DNA from: Cyanobacteria bacterium REEB67
Lineage (GTDB): Bacteria; Cyanobacteriota; Vampirovibrionia; Obscuribacterales; Obscuribacteraceae
Length of the DNA: 64,000 nucleotides
Assembly (NCBI GenBank): GCA_018971775.1
Contig: JAGXAB010000003.1
Coordinates: forward strand, 1-64,000
Direction of reading: 5' to 3'
Each line of letters starts with the position of its first letter. The first letter of the stretch is position 1. The translations under genes were made by a program, and so were the position numbers. Shown one piece after another: positions 21,764-31,016 of this stretch. Under the pieces are notes generated by a model. The model was not told the DNA's origin. It saw only the letters and a list, made by a program, of their open reading frames with translations, and ran no database searches.

Positions 21764-21795
21764 CGATTTAGTGTAAAAATTCTGTCGTCACAGCC

Positions 21796-21824
21796 TTGTC
21801 ACATACGGGTTCGTGATCTATAAC
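21796..21824 (+). promoter_or_regulatory. Sigma70-like promoter TTGTCA-17-TATAAC
   Basis: Read directly; about 0.5 kb upstream of the next clear CDS. Confidence 0.4.
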
Positions 21825-22342
21825 AGTGTTGGAGACGTTCGGCAGTCTAAGTGTGGATTTGCATGTCTCTTTTGTGTCCACAAGCTCTGTTTCGACTATT
21901 CGCATCTGGCTCGGCCTGGCGAATTTGCCTGTGGTGGTGGTACGTCGGTTTTCCGACAGTGGTGGTAGCGCAAGAGCGAGGTAACTATTTTTTTTAATTG
22001 ACAGACGATTTGCCGATGAACTGTGAGCTTCTTTAAAAGATCATAAGTTGGGGCGGATTGTTGATTGGGGAGAGCGACCGCTCTAAGTCCTCCCAAGGCA
22101 CTTTCCCCATTCGAAATCTGCGCAAATCGCAATCGCCGTCTGAATCAACGGTCTTGTGCGGGATATTGCATGTGTATCTACCGGAGCGCTATTCCGGGAG
22201 TTTAATTTGATGCGGACATTTGCATGAGAGGTCGCCAGATTACAGGATTTTGAGATCTGGTATGATGTCTTCGGGGGACTTTGACAGTTGGGGGAAGATT
22301 TTGCACTCGCTTGCAGAAAGCGACCTTGCTCAATCACGTCAC

Positions 22343-23491
22343 ATGGCAGCAAAGAACTCACAGACAATTGAAAACGTAAAACGCCTTTTTCCGGTGCGCG
22401 GCAAGACTCTTGCCCAATCGCACCCACAACTGGCCAAAGAATGGCATCCGAAGCTGAACAAGGGCTACACTCCGCAGCAATTCAGTTACGGCTCGAATGT
22501 GGCTTGCTGGTGGCAATGCCTCGAGGATAAGGACCACGTCTGGCAAGCGCGCATTTATAATCGCACCCTACAAGGTTCCGGTTGCCCGACCTGCAATCTT
22601 GGCTCTGCCACGGATCTGCGTGATTATCGCAAAGTGCTCAAACAGTTCATGAAGGAGAAAAATAAGGGTGTCAATCCTTATAAATTGCCCTGGCATAAAA
22701 AAGTCTGGTGGCAATGTCCCAGAGCCGAAGACCATATCTGGAAGTCGACTTTTAATCGCAGGCCTGGTGAACGTTGTCCCTTTTGTCGCGGCAAAAAGGC
22801 ATCGAGTACCAATAATCTCAATCTCTATCCGGCTATCGCTAAGCAGTGGCATCCGACTAAAAACGGGAAACTGAAGCCGAATCAAGTTTGCACCGGTAGT
22901 TCGAAAAAAGTCTGGTGGCGTTGCAAAAAAGGTGCCGACCACGAATGGAGCGCGCGCATCATGACCCGCACCAGGGGTGGTGGCGGCTGTCCTTTCTGCA
23001 TGAACCAGAAGGTTTCGGTGACGAATTCGCTCGCAACCGGTCATCCCGAAGTCGTCAAACAATGGCATCCGACCAAAAATGGCAAGCTTAAGCCTAAAGA
23101 TGTAACCAGTGCCTCGACCTCCAAAGTCTGGTGGAAGTGTCCTCAGGGACCGGACCATGAATGGCAGGCTCTGGTGCTTTCGCGTACCACTCTCAAAACA
23201 GGTTGTCCGTTTTGCTGTAATAAAAAATTGTCGGTGACAAATTCGCTCACCGCCGTCAACCCAAAAGCAGCAAAAGAGTGGCATCCGACTAAGAATGGAA
23301 AATTGAAGCCGGATCAGTTGACGGCCCTCACCTTCAAAAAGGTCTGGTTCAAGTGCAGTACTTGTGGTCACGAATGGCGGACTTCTCCGCAGCTGCGTAC
23401 GGCCCGCGGCTACGGTTGTCCTTCCTGTCGTTACGACAAGGTGCGCAAAATCCGCAAAGCAGACCTGGCCGAAAATCGCGTTGACTATTGA
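22343..23491 (+). CDS. Zinc-ribbon repeat protein (DUF4379/PF14311-type), five repeats
   Basis: Repeats of WHPTKNGKLKP...VWWxC...DHEW...GCPFC; internal ATG at 22343 chosen over 22220. Confidence 0.8.
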   Translation: MAAKNSQTIENVKRLFPVRGKTLAQSHPQLAKEWHPKLNKGYTPQQFSYGSNVACWWQCLEDKDHVWQARIYNRTLQGSGCPTCNLGSATDLRDYRKVLKQFMKEKNKGVNPYKLPWHKKVWWQCPRAEDHIWKSTFNRRPGERCPFCRGKKASSTNNLNLYPAIAKQWHPTKNGKLKPNQVCTGSSKKVWWRCKKGADHEWSARIMTRTRGGGGCPFCMNQKVSVTNSLATGHPEVVKQWHPTKNGKLKPKDVTSASTSKVWWKCPQGPDHEWQALVLSRTTLKTGCPFCCNKKLSVTNSLTAVNPKAAKEWHPTKNGKLKPDQLTALTFKKVWFKCSTCGHEWRTSPQLRTARGYGCPSCRYDKVRKIRKADLAENRVDY

Positions 23492-23567
23492 TAAAATGAA
23501 ATAGTTGTCATCCGCTCTTCGTGGGCTAAAATTTTCACATCGGCTCAAATAACGGTGGGATTATCTG

Positions 23568-24227
23568 ATGACCAGGTGGCGGGCGGAGCAGCAGCGCTTT
23601 AAACGGCTTCTTGGCTTCCTTGGCCCGACTGTGGCGCTCATCTTTTGCGGCAGCTTTAATGATTGCCACCTGGCCGCAGTCCGGGCGGCCGAGCCGCAAG
23701 CCGAAGCTGCTGCGGCCGTTGTGGCAAAACGCAGTGCGATCGGTAGAATCAAAGTGGATATCAGCGAACAAAAAGTCGGAAACAGGACTTATACGGTCGG
23801 GGCGGCAACTTTTCCGGTTGAGCAGCGGCGCCTCTGGGAGCTTCTGACCGATTATGGCCGTGCCGCCAAAACCTTTGCCAATCTGGCTAGGAGCGAGGTG
23901 CTCGAGCGCAAAGGTAATGTCGTCACAATCCATCAAATCGTCAAGCCCGGCTATTTCCCATTTACCTTCGACTATGTCGTAGATCTGGTCGAAACTCCGA
24001 TATCTTTGCTCGAATGGCACCGCGTTTCGGGCTCTTTTGCCGCTTATGAAGGGGCCTGGCAATTGGAGCCGATTGTCTCCCCGGGCAAATCCGCCAGCAC
24101 GCACGTTACCTACCGTGTTTATCTCGACGCCAATAAATTCATCCCGCAGTGGCTGATGCGCCGCAGCCTGCATGGCTATTTGCCCGAGGTTTTCGATTCT
24201 TTGCGTAAAGCCCTGAACAAGACTTGA
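23568..24227 (+). CDS. SRPBCC family protein (polyketide cyclase/dehydrase-like)
   Basis: TFPVEQRRLWELLTDYGRAAKTFANLARSEVLERKGNVVTIHQI; C-terminal VTYRVYLDANKFIPQWLMRR. Confidence 0.7.
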   Translation: MTRWRAEQQRFKRLLGFLGPTVALIFCGSFNDCHLAAVRAAEPQAEAAAAVVAKRSAIGRIKVDISEQKVGNRTYTVGAATFPVEQRRLWELLTDYGRAAKTFANLARSEVLERKGNVVTIHQIVKPGYFPFTFDYVVDLVETPISLLEWHRVSGSFAAYEGAWQLEPIVSPGKSASTHVTYRVYLDANKFIPQWLMRRSLHGYLPEVFDSLRKALNKT

Positions 24228-24293
24228 CCAAGGCTGACAGTGGCGGCGCATTTGTTGTAGATTGTCACTGTAATTAGAGCTTGGAGTTCAGAC

Positions 24294-24659
24294 GTGGCGG
24301 ATTCACCGAAAACTGAAGGTCAAAAAAATCTCGTCCGCATTTTCGGGTCTATTGCTGGTTTCCTGATAGTGACCGGCATCGGTTACTACGCCGGTTATGT
24401 CTTTACCTGGCAGGATTTTCGCCAACAGCCAAAAATCGGCGCTGCGCCGCTGAAGATGCAATTGGTCTTTGTCAAAAAGGATATCGCCGCCGGCCAGGAA
24501 ATCGATTATGAAAGTGTCGAACAAAAGCACGAGGTGCTCTCCAATATTGCTTACGACGCTTACAGTTTCCCCGAAGAAGTGCTGGGGCGCAAAACGAAGT
24601 GGGGGCTGCATAAAGGTGAATATGTCAGTCGTCATGACGTGCAACCGGTGACTAAGTAA
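24294..24659 (+). CDS. Membrane-anchored SAF-domain-like small protein
   Basis: N-terminal TM then VKKDIAAGQEIDYESVEQ...GRKTKWGLHKGEYVSRHDV. Confidence 0.55.
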   Translation: MADSPKTEGQKNLVRIFGSIAGFLIVTGIGYYAGYVFTWQDFRQQPKIGAAPLKMQLVFVKKDIAAGQEIDYESVEQKHEVLSNIAYDAYSFPEEVLGRKTKWGLHKGEYVSRHDVQPVTK

Positions 24660-25051
24660 TGTCAGACTCTGATCTCGAACAAGACGTAATCTCCGACCGC
24701 ACCTCAGAGCCACTGATTCAGGGCAGCTCGTCGCTCAAGATACCTCCGGCTGCCCCTTTTATCATCGCCGTGATCATGTTCGGCGCATCTTTTTGGGCCG
24801 GCGGTCGGATCGCCGAGAGCGAAGTGGCGATGATCAAACTTGATGATCGCACAGCCCAGGGTCATATTGTCAAAGTAAAAGCGGATGTGGCACCAGGGGC
24901 GGTGATAGCTCCCGAGGCGATTGAAGAGTTGCCGGCTTATGCCAATCGTATCGAGCCGTATTTCATTAATAGTGCTGCTGCGACTCAGGGCAAAAAGGCA
25001 AAATTTGGCCTGGAAGTCGGCCAGGTGATTACGGTCAAGGATCTGGACTGA
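24659..25051 (+). CDS. Membrane-anchored SAF-domain-like small protein, tandem paralog
   Basis: TM then VKADVAPGAVIAPEAIEELPA...GKKAKFGLEVGQVITVKDL; start overlaps upstream stop (taatg). Confidence 0.55.
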   Translation: MSDSDLEQDVISDRTSEPLIQGSSSLKIPPAAPFIIAVIMFGASFWAGGRIAESEVAMIKLDDRTAQGHIVKVKADVAPGAVIAPEAIEELPAYANRIEPYFINSAAATQGKKAKFGLEVGQVITVKDLD

Positions 25052-25841
25052 TTGTCGGCGTGTCATCACCGCTTGTCTCGCTTTCCTGCTCATTTGGGTT
25101 TGTGCTGATGCTACCGCCGGCGATGTGCAGGCCGACTAAGCGCGCCACGAGTATAGAGAGATAGAGCTGACCAAAAATCGCTTCCATCCAGGTAAAGGTG
25201 CGAGCCGCCCGGCTGACAGGCGATATGTCGCCCAGACCCAGTGACGACAGGCAGGTGAAGCTGTAATAGCTGTAGAGTGTGAAGCGATCGCGCCTTCCGA
25301 TCGGGAAGCCTTGCAGGGATGTGTTGTGATAAAAGTCGTCCAGGCGAAACGATGTGTGATCGTGCAGGTCGAGGACGAAGAAGAGCATGGCGAAGCACAT
25401 GCCGGTAAGCAAATAGAAACAGATAGCGCCGCAGATGCGATTGGCGTTGACCTGGCCGCTGAAGACGTCTTTGAGTATGGTCAGATTGGCGAACATGACA
25501 TAGACGATCGCGGCGATATAACTGATGATCTGAAAATCTTTGGAGTGCAGCGGCGGCACGAGAAAAATGTTGGAGAGGACGAGCATGACGCCGACCGCAA
25601 GGCCTCCGGCAAACATGCCGTAGGCCGTGTGTTTCTTCTGGCTGACGGCGACGCCGATGTTCATCACGATTAAAATGGCCAGAGTCGTGGCGGCGAAGCG
25701 GATGTCGATACCATCGGAAGTGACGGCACCGAGCAAGGCTAGAAGAGATAGACTGATCAGCAAGCCGAAATAATTTTTGGGCGCCACTAACTGCGTCAAA
25801 ATTCTAATTGGATTAAACGAGTGCTTGGCGCCGTTCATCAA
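25035..25841 (-). CDS. Ion-channel family membrane protein (two-TM potassium-channel pore)
   Basis: YSYYSFTCLSSLGLGDISPVSRAARTFTWMEAIFGQLYLSILVARLVG. Confidence 0.75.
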   Translation of the reverse strand: MMNGAKHSFNPIRILTQLVAPKNYFGLLISLSLLALLGAVTSDGIDIRFAATTLAILIVMNIGVAVSQKKHTAYGMFAGGLAVGVMLVLSNIFLVPPLHSKDFQIISYIAAIVYVMFANLTILKDVFSGQVNANRICGAICFYLLTGMCFAMLFFVLDLHDHTSFRLDDFYHNTSLQGFPIGRRDRFTLYSYYSFTCLSSLGLGDISPVSRAARTFTWMEAIFGQLYLSILVARLVGLHIAGGSISTNPNEQESETSGDDTPTISPDP

Positions 25842-26252
25842 TCAACCAATCCTCCGGGCAGTCACGCTCAGCTCGTCGAAGCCGCTTTCAAGGCAGGGCT
25901 TGCGCTCGAAGACATATTCGCCACTCAGGTCGAGGAGGACGATCTCGCAGGTGGTGTAAACTGCCGAGCCAGGCGACAGGTGTCCACCGCGGGTGGCGCC
26001 ATCGCCGTCGGCGGCGGCCAGATGCAGATGCATGCCGTGGCGGCTGACTACGCCAGTGGCCGACACTATTTCCAGGGGGCCTTCGATTAGCGTTTCACGG
26101 TCCCTGTTGGCAAAGCGTAGCGCCGCTTTACTCAGCGAACCGACGGCGCTGAGCAAAACCGCCGCTTCGATATTCTTTTGTGCGGCCAGCTGTTGCAGGA
26201 CTAGATAAGGGTCCTGGCCGGGCATCAATCGGAGGGCATGGCTGGTGATCAT
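25842..26252 (-). CDS. PPC/DUF296 domain DNA-binding-type protein
   Basis: MITSHALRLMPGQDPYLVLQQLAAQKNIEAAVLLSAVGSLSKAALRFANR...GRHGMHLHLA pattern; start refined. Confidence 0.8.
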   Translation of the reverse strand: MITSHALRLMPGQDPYLVLQQLAAQKNIEAAVLLSAVGSLSKAALRFANRDRETLIEGPLEIVSATGVVSRHGMHLHLAAADGDGATRGGHLSPGSAVYTTCEIVLLDLSGEYVFERKPCLESGFDELSVTARRIG

Positions 26253-26263
26253 TATTATTCTTC

Positions 26264-28681
26264 TTATTCTTCTTCTTCCGGGCTGTGCAGGCTCAATCCC
26301 TGGCGACACATGCGGGCACTTCTTTGTGCTTCCAGGGCAAAGCCGACCAGACGCGGCCATTCTATTGTGTCCACCGGTATGCTGGCCAGGCCGAAGCTAT
26401 ATTCCCAGTCGCTCTGTCCTTCTTTTAGTTTGCCCAGGTTGCGGGCGCAGACATCGACAAAATTGCGGCCAAACATCGAAGCCAGGCTCTTGTCGAGGCC
26501 AGGCATGAGGATGGCAAATTGATCGTTCTGGAAGTGCGTGAGCCAGTCGATCGAGCGTTTGGTGTCGCTGATTTGAGCGAGGGTCAGTTGGACGAGCTCC
26601 TTATCCTGGGCGCTCAGTGTGGCTGTCTCATGATTGCGCTTTTTAATTTCAAAAACGAGCAAACAAAGTGGCCACATCTGGGTGCGGGCGCGCTCAAACT
26701 CGCGCTCGATGATAAAGATCAAAAATTCGAAACGCAAGAGACCGGTGCGTGTATCGTAGAGAGTATTGGCAAATTGGTCCGTCGCTTTTTTGTCGTAGGT
26801 CCAGGTCGTGACCAGCAATTTAGAAATATCCGCATCGTCCAGGCCATCGTTGGATATGATCACAAGACCGCTCTGGACCAGCTTGTAGAGAGCGTGTATC
26901 CACGATGCCTGTGAGAGATCCGACTGTTCGAGGGCTTCGGAGGCGATCGGTGATTGTAGAAGCGCCTGATAGAGATGATTGACGTGTTCGTCGTAGGGCA
27001 CGCCGCGATCTTGCAGGGCCTGGGCGAGTTCCTGCCAGTCGGCCAGGGATTCTTTGGGAAAGAGAGCCGAATACATCGTCAAGCCAAGCGATTTCAGATA
27101 TTTGTTTTCGTCGAAGAGCGAGGCTGCTTCCACTATAAATTCATCCGGTTTGATCCGGATCGAAAGTTTTTCCGCTTTTTTGTCCGGTACAAAACGAAAC
27201 CAGCCTTCATTTTGCATGACGAATCGATAGAGGATATCCAGTCCCTCTCCTGTTGGAGCGACCGCGTGCACAGGCTTGCCGCTTTCGAAATAAACGGTGA
27301 TCTGGCCGTCCAGATGACTGACTTCCAGGGCGCCGCTGTTTTCATTCAGGGCGATAGTCTGGAGCAGGCCGAGACTGGGCATCGTTTTTAGATTACCTTC
27401 AAAAGCCATCGCCGCGGCCGGTCTTTTAGCTGGATCGAGCTCGGTCTGGATCTTGTCGTAATAGACGACACCGCTGCTAGCTTTTGGCACCGCTGGCGGT
27501 GTATCGCTGCCCGGTTTCGTCACCGCCAGGGTCTGGTCTTTAGCCTTTGCCCTGGGCTCATCGTCAAAATTTGCTGAGCGGCTCGATAATGTCAGCATAC
27601 CGCCGGGCCTGACCTGCAACTTTTTCCAGAGGTCTTTGATATGGCGTAAAACTTCCTGGGCATCGTCGCTCACTACTGTGATTATGTCTGCATTTAGACC
27701 TTCGACTTTGGAAGGCTCAATGCAAAAAGTGAGGTCGCCGGTGGTGGCGCAGCTAACCGAGACATTGAGTGATTGCGTACCGAGGAAGCCGAGCGATGTA
27801 AGATGGAAGGTCTTGCCGGGATTAGAGCGTGCCTTTTTCATCATTTCGCTGATGTGCTCGGCACTGGGGAAAGCTCGTATCTTGTGCATCGTGCCCTTGC
27901 TGCGCGGCAGGCCTCGCACTTTTTTCAGGCGTTCGAAATGTTGTTTCTCATTGGGCGAAAGCTCAAAGTGTGCGCCCTGCTGGATGAACAATTCAAAAAG
28001 ATCGGTGCGTTCGAGATTGTTTTTGGCCGCCACCCTTTCGAAAAATTTGAGGGCGCGCTGATAGTTGTCCCGCGCTTCGGTCTTATTGCCTTGCGAATGA
28101 GCGAAAAAGGCTCTCAGAGTAGACACCCTGGCGATAAGCAGATCCGAGGGGCGGGCGATGCCCTCTTGGATGCGGCTGAGCTCGGCCATGAGGGCGCGGC
28201 AGCGCTGCAATCGGCTGGCCGCTTCCACTGCCAGGTTGGAATTGGCTGTTTGACGCGCTCTTTGCAAATTTGTCATGACCGAGTCGATAATAATTTCGGC
28301 TGTGCTCGCGTCCGGACCAATTAGGATTTCACGGATGAGGATCGCTTGATCGATGAGCTTGTCGAGGGTCTTTGTGTTTTCCCAGCTGGAGATGACGTTG
28401 CTCTCGGAATGCAAGGTGAGCTCGTCGGCCAGGCCGAGGAAAAAATGATCGTCTTTGGGGCTGACACGGGGCAGTACTCTATTTAAAAGTTCATCCGCTT
28501 GTTTGAAGGCGCTGGCCAGGCTGAGTGCCCGTACCAGCGCCGCTATCAAAGAGAGGGCGCCTTCACCGAGGTCTCCCTTGCTGGCATCCAGAGCCTGCAT
28601 AGCCAGCTGATAGCCGTCATTCAGTCTGCCGTCCTTTATCAGGACCTTGATCTGTTCGAGGTCGTCGGATTTTTGTGTCAC
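26264..28681 (-). CDS. DUF4388-domain protein with C-terminal degenerate GGDEF-like domain
   Basis: GNLKTMPSLGLLQTIALNENSGALEVSHLDGQITVYFESGKPVHA; DTRTGLLRFEFLIFIIEREFERA...FQNDQFAILMPG; ORF opens at TTG 28750, GTG 28681 favoured. Confidence 0.7.
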   Translation of the reverse strand: MTQKSDDLEQIKVLIKDGRLNDGYQLAMQALDASKGDLGEGALSLIAALVRALSLASAFKQADELLNRVLPRVSPKDDHFFLGLADELTLHSESNVISSWENTKTLDKLIDQAILIREILIGPDASTAEIIIDSVMTNLQRARQTANSNLAVEAASRLQRCRALMAELSRIQEGIARPSDLLIARVSTLRAFFAHSQGNKTEARDNYQRALKFFERVAAKNNLERTDLFELFIQQGAHFELSPNEKQHFERLKKVRGLPRSKGTMHKIRAFPSAEHISEMMKKARSNPGKTFHLTSLGFLGTQSLNVSVSCATTGDLTFCIEPSKVEGLNADIITVVSDDAQEVLRHIKDLWKKLQVRPGGMLTLSSRSANFDDEPRAKAKDQTLAVTKPGSDTPPAVPKASSGVVYYDKIQTELDPAKRPAAAMAFEGNLKTMPSLGLLQTIALNENSGALEVSHLDGQITVYFESGKPVHAVAPTGEGLDILYRFVMQNEGWFRFVPDKKAEKLSIRIKPDEFIVEAASLFDENKYLKSLGLTMYSALFPKESLADWQELAQALQDRGVPYDEHVNHLYQALLQSPIASEALEQSDLSQASWIHALYKLVQSGLVIISNDGLDDADISKLLVTTWTYDKKATDQFANTLYDTRTGLLRFEFLIFIIEREFERARTQMWPLCLLVFEIKKRNHETATLSAQDKELVQLTLAQISDTKRSIDWLTHFQNDQFAILMPGLDKSLASMFGRNFVDVCARNLGKLKEGQSDWEYSFGLASIPVDTIEWPRLVGFALEAQRSARMCRQGLSLHSPEEEE

Positions 28682-28750
28682 GGCAGCTTTCTCAAACTCT
28701 GATAGTAATATAGTAAATCTGTCTCTGATTATAGCTAGCCGGGTGCTCAA

Positions 28751-30430
28751 GTGAATTTTCTATTTCGGCCCCGCCCACCTTTTTGTCTCGCTTCATTACC
28801 TCAGAAACCGGCATTGTCCCGGGTTATTTCACGGCAAATTTTGCTTCCTTTTGGGTCTCTTACTTTTCTCTTCTTTCTCAGCCCTTTGCTTCTTGCCGCT
28901 CGGGCCGAGCAACTGCCGGCGACGGCCCCGAGCGACAGCGCCAGTAGCCTCAACAGTCTCTCCGCAGCCTATGAGCAAAAGCATTTTGCGGCGGTGGTAA
29001 AGCAAGGTGGCGACGTCCTCGCTGGCATCAAGGCCGATGTGCCCAGGGCCGACGCCGATTATCTGCGTGTGCTGGTTTCGCTTGCTGCGTTCAAGAGCCA
29101 GTCTCTGCTCACTAGCGCCGCGCTGTTTCGCCAGGCCTATGAAGCATGTCCTGGCGCTGTTACGGCTGCCAATTATGGTGCTGTCGAAATGCTTGTCGGC
29201 GACCGTCAGCTGGCTCGTACGCTTTTTAATAAAGCTCTCGACTACGCGCCATCTGATTTTTGTGCGCATCTTGGTCTGGCCGAGCTGGCCGCCCTCGAGC
29301 CCAAGTCTGCTCCGGCCGGCGCCGACGTCGAGCTTGCCCGGGCCGCCGCCGCGCTGGGACTAGATGAAAGTGCCCCACTCTGGTCGGCTCTGGCCGATCA
29401 CTATCTGTTATTGAAAGAGCCGGTTGCAGCTCTTTCTGCTTACGCCAGGGCGGAAAAATGCCTGACGGCAAAGTCAGCCGGAGCGGCTGGCACTAAAGCG
29501 ATCGATAATCAGACGACAGGCGACGCCGACCTCGAGAAGCATCTCAAGCAGGCCATTTTCCGGGCGGCCCTGCTGGCCGGTAACGATGCTCTCGCCGGAG
29601 AGCGGCTGGATGCGGCTCTGGCCACAAGCAATCTGCCGCTCGAGGCCTACAGTCTTTGCGCCTCGCGGCTCTGTCGACCGGATGCGGCCGGAGACCGCCT
29701 GGCCCGGCGCTTGTACGACAAAGCCCTGGCCGAAAATGGCCATGACAATGATTTGTTTTACGCTCTTGGTCGGGCATTCGGCGAGGCCGGTCAGGATAAT
29801 TTTGCCCGTTTGTGCCTGGACCGCGTCCACGAGCGAGAACCTGAAGACAGCAAGTTTGCCCTGGCCTGCGCTGCGCAATTGGCCCGGGGCGGGCACGGCT
29901 CGGCGGCGGCAAAAATCCTCAGTGCTCTTGTCGCTCGGGCAAAATCCCAGGAGCCTACTCCTCAGCGCAAAATGGCTCAGGCTCTCGCTCGCGCTGGTCT
30001 GCGCCTTTTGCCCCAGTATCAAAAAGATTGGGCTGCGGCCCTTAAAAGCACACTCGCTCAGCCCGAGCGTCCGAATTTCAAAACCGCCTTCGCCGCTTTG
30101 AGTGCAATCAAATGCCATTGCAGGCTTTTGACCATGCAATACACTTTGCATGATCAGCCCGGTGTCGCCTTTAGCTATATCCCCGATGATAAGGAGCCGG
30201 TGGCTTTTATCATTTACGACGGTAAGGCGACTGAGCCTTTGAAAGTCTGGCGGTCGCTAAAAGACGAAGCGAAAGCCATACCTCTTGGCCGCAGCGAAAA
30301 TCTCGGCGATTTCTACCATCTGGTCAAAGCCGCCCTCGATTACGCCGAGGCTCCTTACCGCCCCGAGCATCCCTACTATCTTTTCAATACCTTGCCGCTG
30401 CGTACCCTGCCGTTGCCTAAACGCGGCTGA
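28751..30430 (+). CDS. Secreted/periplasmic TPR-repeat protein
   Basis: Signal-like N-terminus; repeated TPR-like A-x-x-x-Y/F-A segments (LFNKALDYAPSDFCAHLGLAELAALEP). Confidence 0.6.
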   Translation: MNFLFRPRPPFCLASLPQKPALSRVISRQILLPFGSLTFLFFLSPLLLAARAEQLPATAPSDSASSLNSLSAAYEQKHFAAVVKQGGDVLAGIKADVPRADADYLRVLVSLAAFKSQSLLTSAALFRQAYEACPGAVTAANYGAVEMLVGDRQLARTLFNKALDYAPSDFCAHLGLAELAALEPKSAPAGADVELARAAAALGLDESAPLWSALADHYLLLKEPVAALSAYARAEKCLTAKSAGAAGTKAIDNQTTGDADLEKHLKQAIFRAALLAGNDALAGERLDAALATSNLPLEAYSLCASRLCRPDAAGDRLARRLYDKALAENGHDNDLFYALGRAFGEAGQDNFARLCLDRVHEREPEDSKFALACAAQLARGGHGSAAAKILSALVARAKSQEPTPQRKMAQALARAGLRLLPQYQKDWAAALKSTLAQPERPNFKTAFAALSAIKCHCRLLTMQYTLHDQPGVAFSYIPDDKEPVAFIIYDGKATEPLKVWRSLKDEAKAIPLGRSENLGDFYHLVKAALDYAEAPYRPEHPYYLFNTLPLRTLPLPKRG

Positions 30431-30956
30431 GGGTCATTTGCTTGAGGGCTGCCTTGACGAAAGCGGGCAAATCGGCTGGTTTGCGTGAGGTGACCAGATT
30501 GCCGTCCACCACCACTTCTTCGTCTACCCAGGTGGCGCCGGCGTGGATCAAATCATCTTTGATGTTGGCGAAGCTAGTCACTTTTTTGCCCTTGACCACA
30601 TCGGCGGAAGTCAGCACCCAGCCCGCATGACAGATGGCAGCGACGACACCGCCGTCTTTCATGGTTTTGCGCACGATTTCAAGGGCCGCTTTATTGGCTC
30701 TGATTTTGTCCGGGGCCCAACCTCCGGGAACGACCACGCAATCGAAACGTTCATTGATATAGTCTTCGCACTGGCCGTCCACATCGATTGGCACGCCATA
30801 TTTGCCTTTGTATTGCTTTTCGCCGATACCGCCTACCTTGACATTGGCACCCGCTTCCAGGAAGCGATAGAGGGGATAAAAGAGTTCGCGGTCTTCGAAA
30901 TCGGGGCCGGCAAGTATCAAGACTTTTTTTCCGCTTGCGTCCATTTCCATATGCAT
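30417..30956 (-). CDS. DJ-1/PfpI family protein
   Basis: GKKVLILAGPDFEDRELFYPLYRFLEAGANV; VAAICHAGWVLTSADVVKGKKVTSF. Confidence 0.92.
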   Translation of the reverse strand: MHMEMDASGKKVLILAGPDFEDRELFYPLYRFLEAGANVKVGGIGEKQYKGKYGVPIDVDGQCEDYINERFDCVVVPGGWAPDKIRANKAALEIVRKTMKDGGVVAAICHAGWVLTSADVVKGKKVTSFANIKDDLIHAGATWVDEEVVVDGNLVTSRKPADLPAFVKAALKQMTLSRV

Positions 30957-30979
30957 CTCCCAAGATTTGTTTGTAGACT

Positions 30980-30989
30980 AGACCTGTCT
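30980..30989. promoter_or_regulatory. AGACCTGTCT dyad in the 60-bp divergent DJ-1 / HAAO intergenic region
   Basis: AGAC-CT-GTCT; TAGACCTGTC differs at one base from TAGACCGGTC at the RND promoters. Confidence 0.3.
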
Positions 30990-31016
30990 CGGACAAGCAT
31001 ACTGCGAGGTTCTATT

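Noticed and set aside
30543-31016. N-terminal 158 aa of the ORF 30543-31541 as part of the dioxygenase
   Set aside because: Antisense to the DJ-1 gene; HAAO family begins near GRLATINLKRW with an in-frame GTG at 31017.
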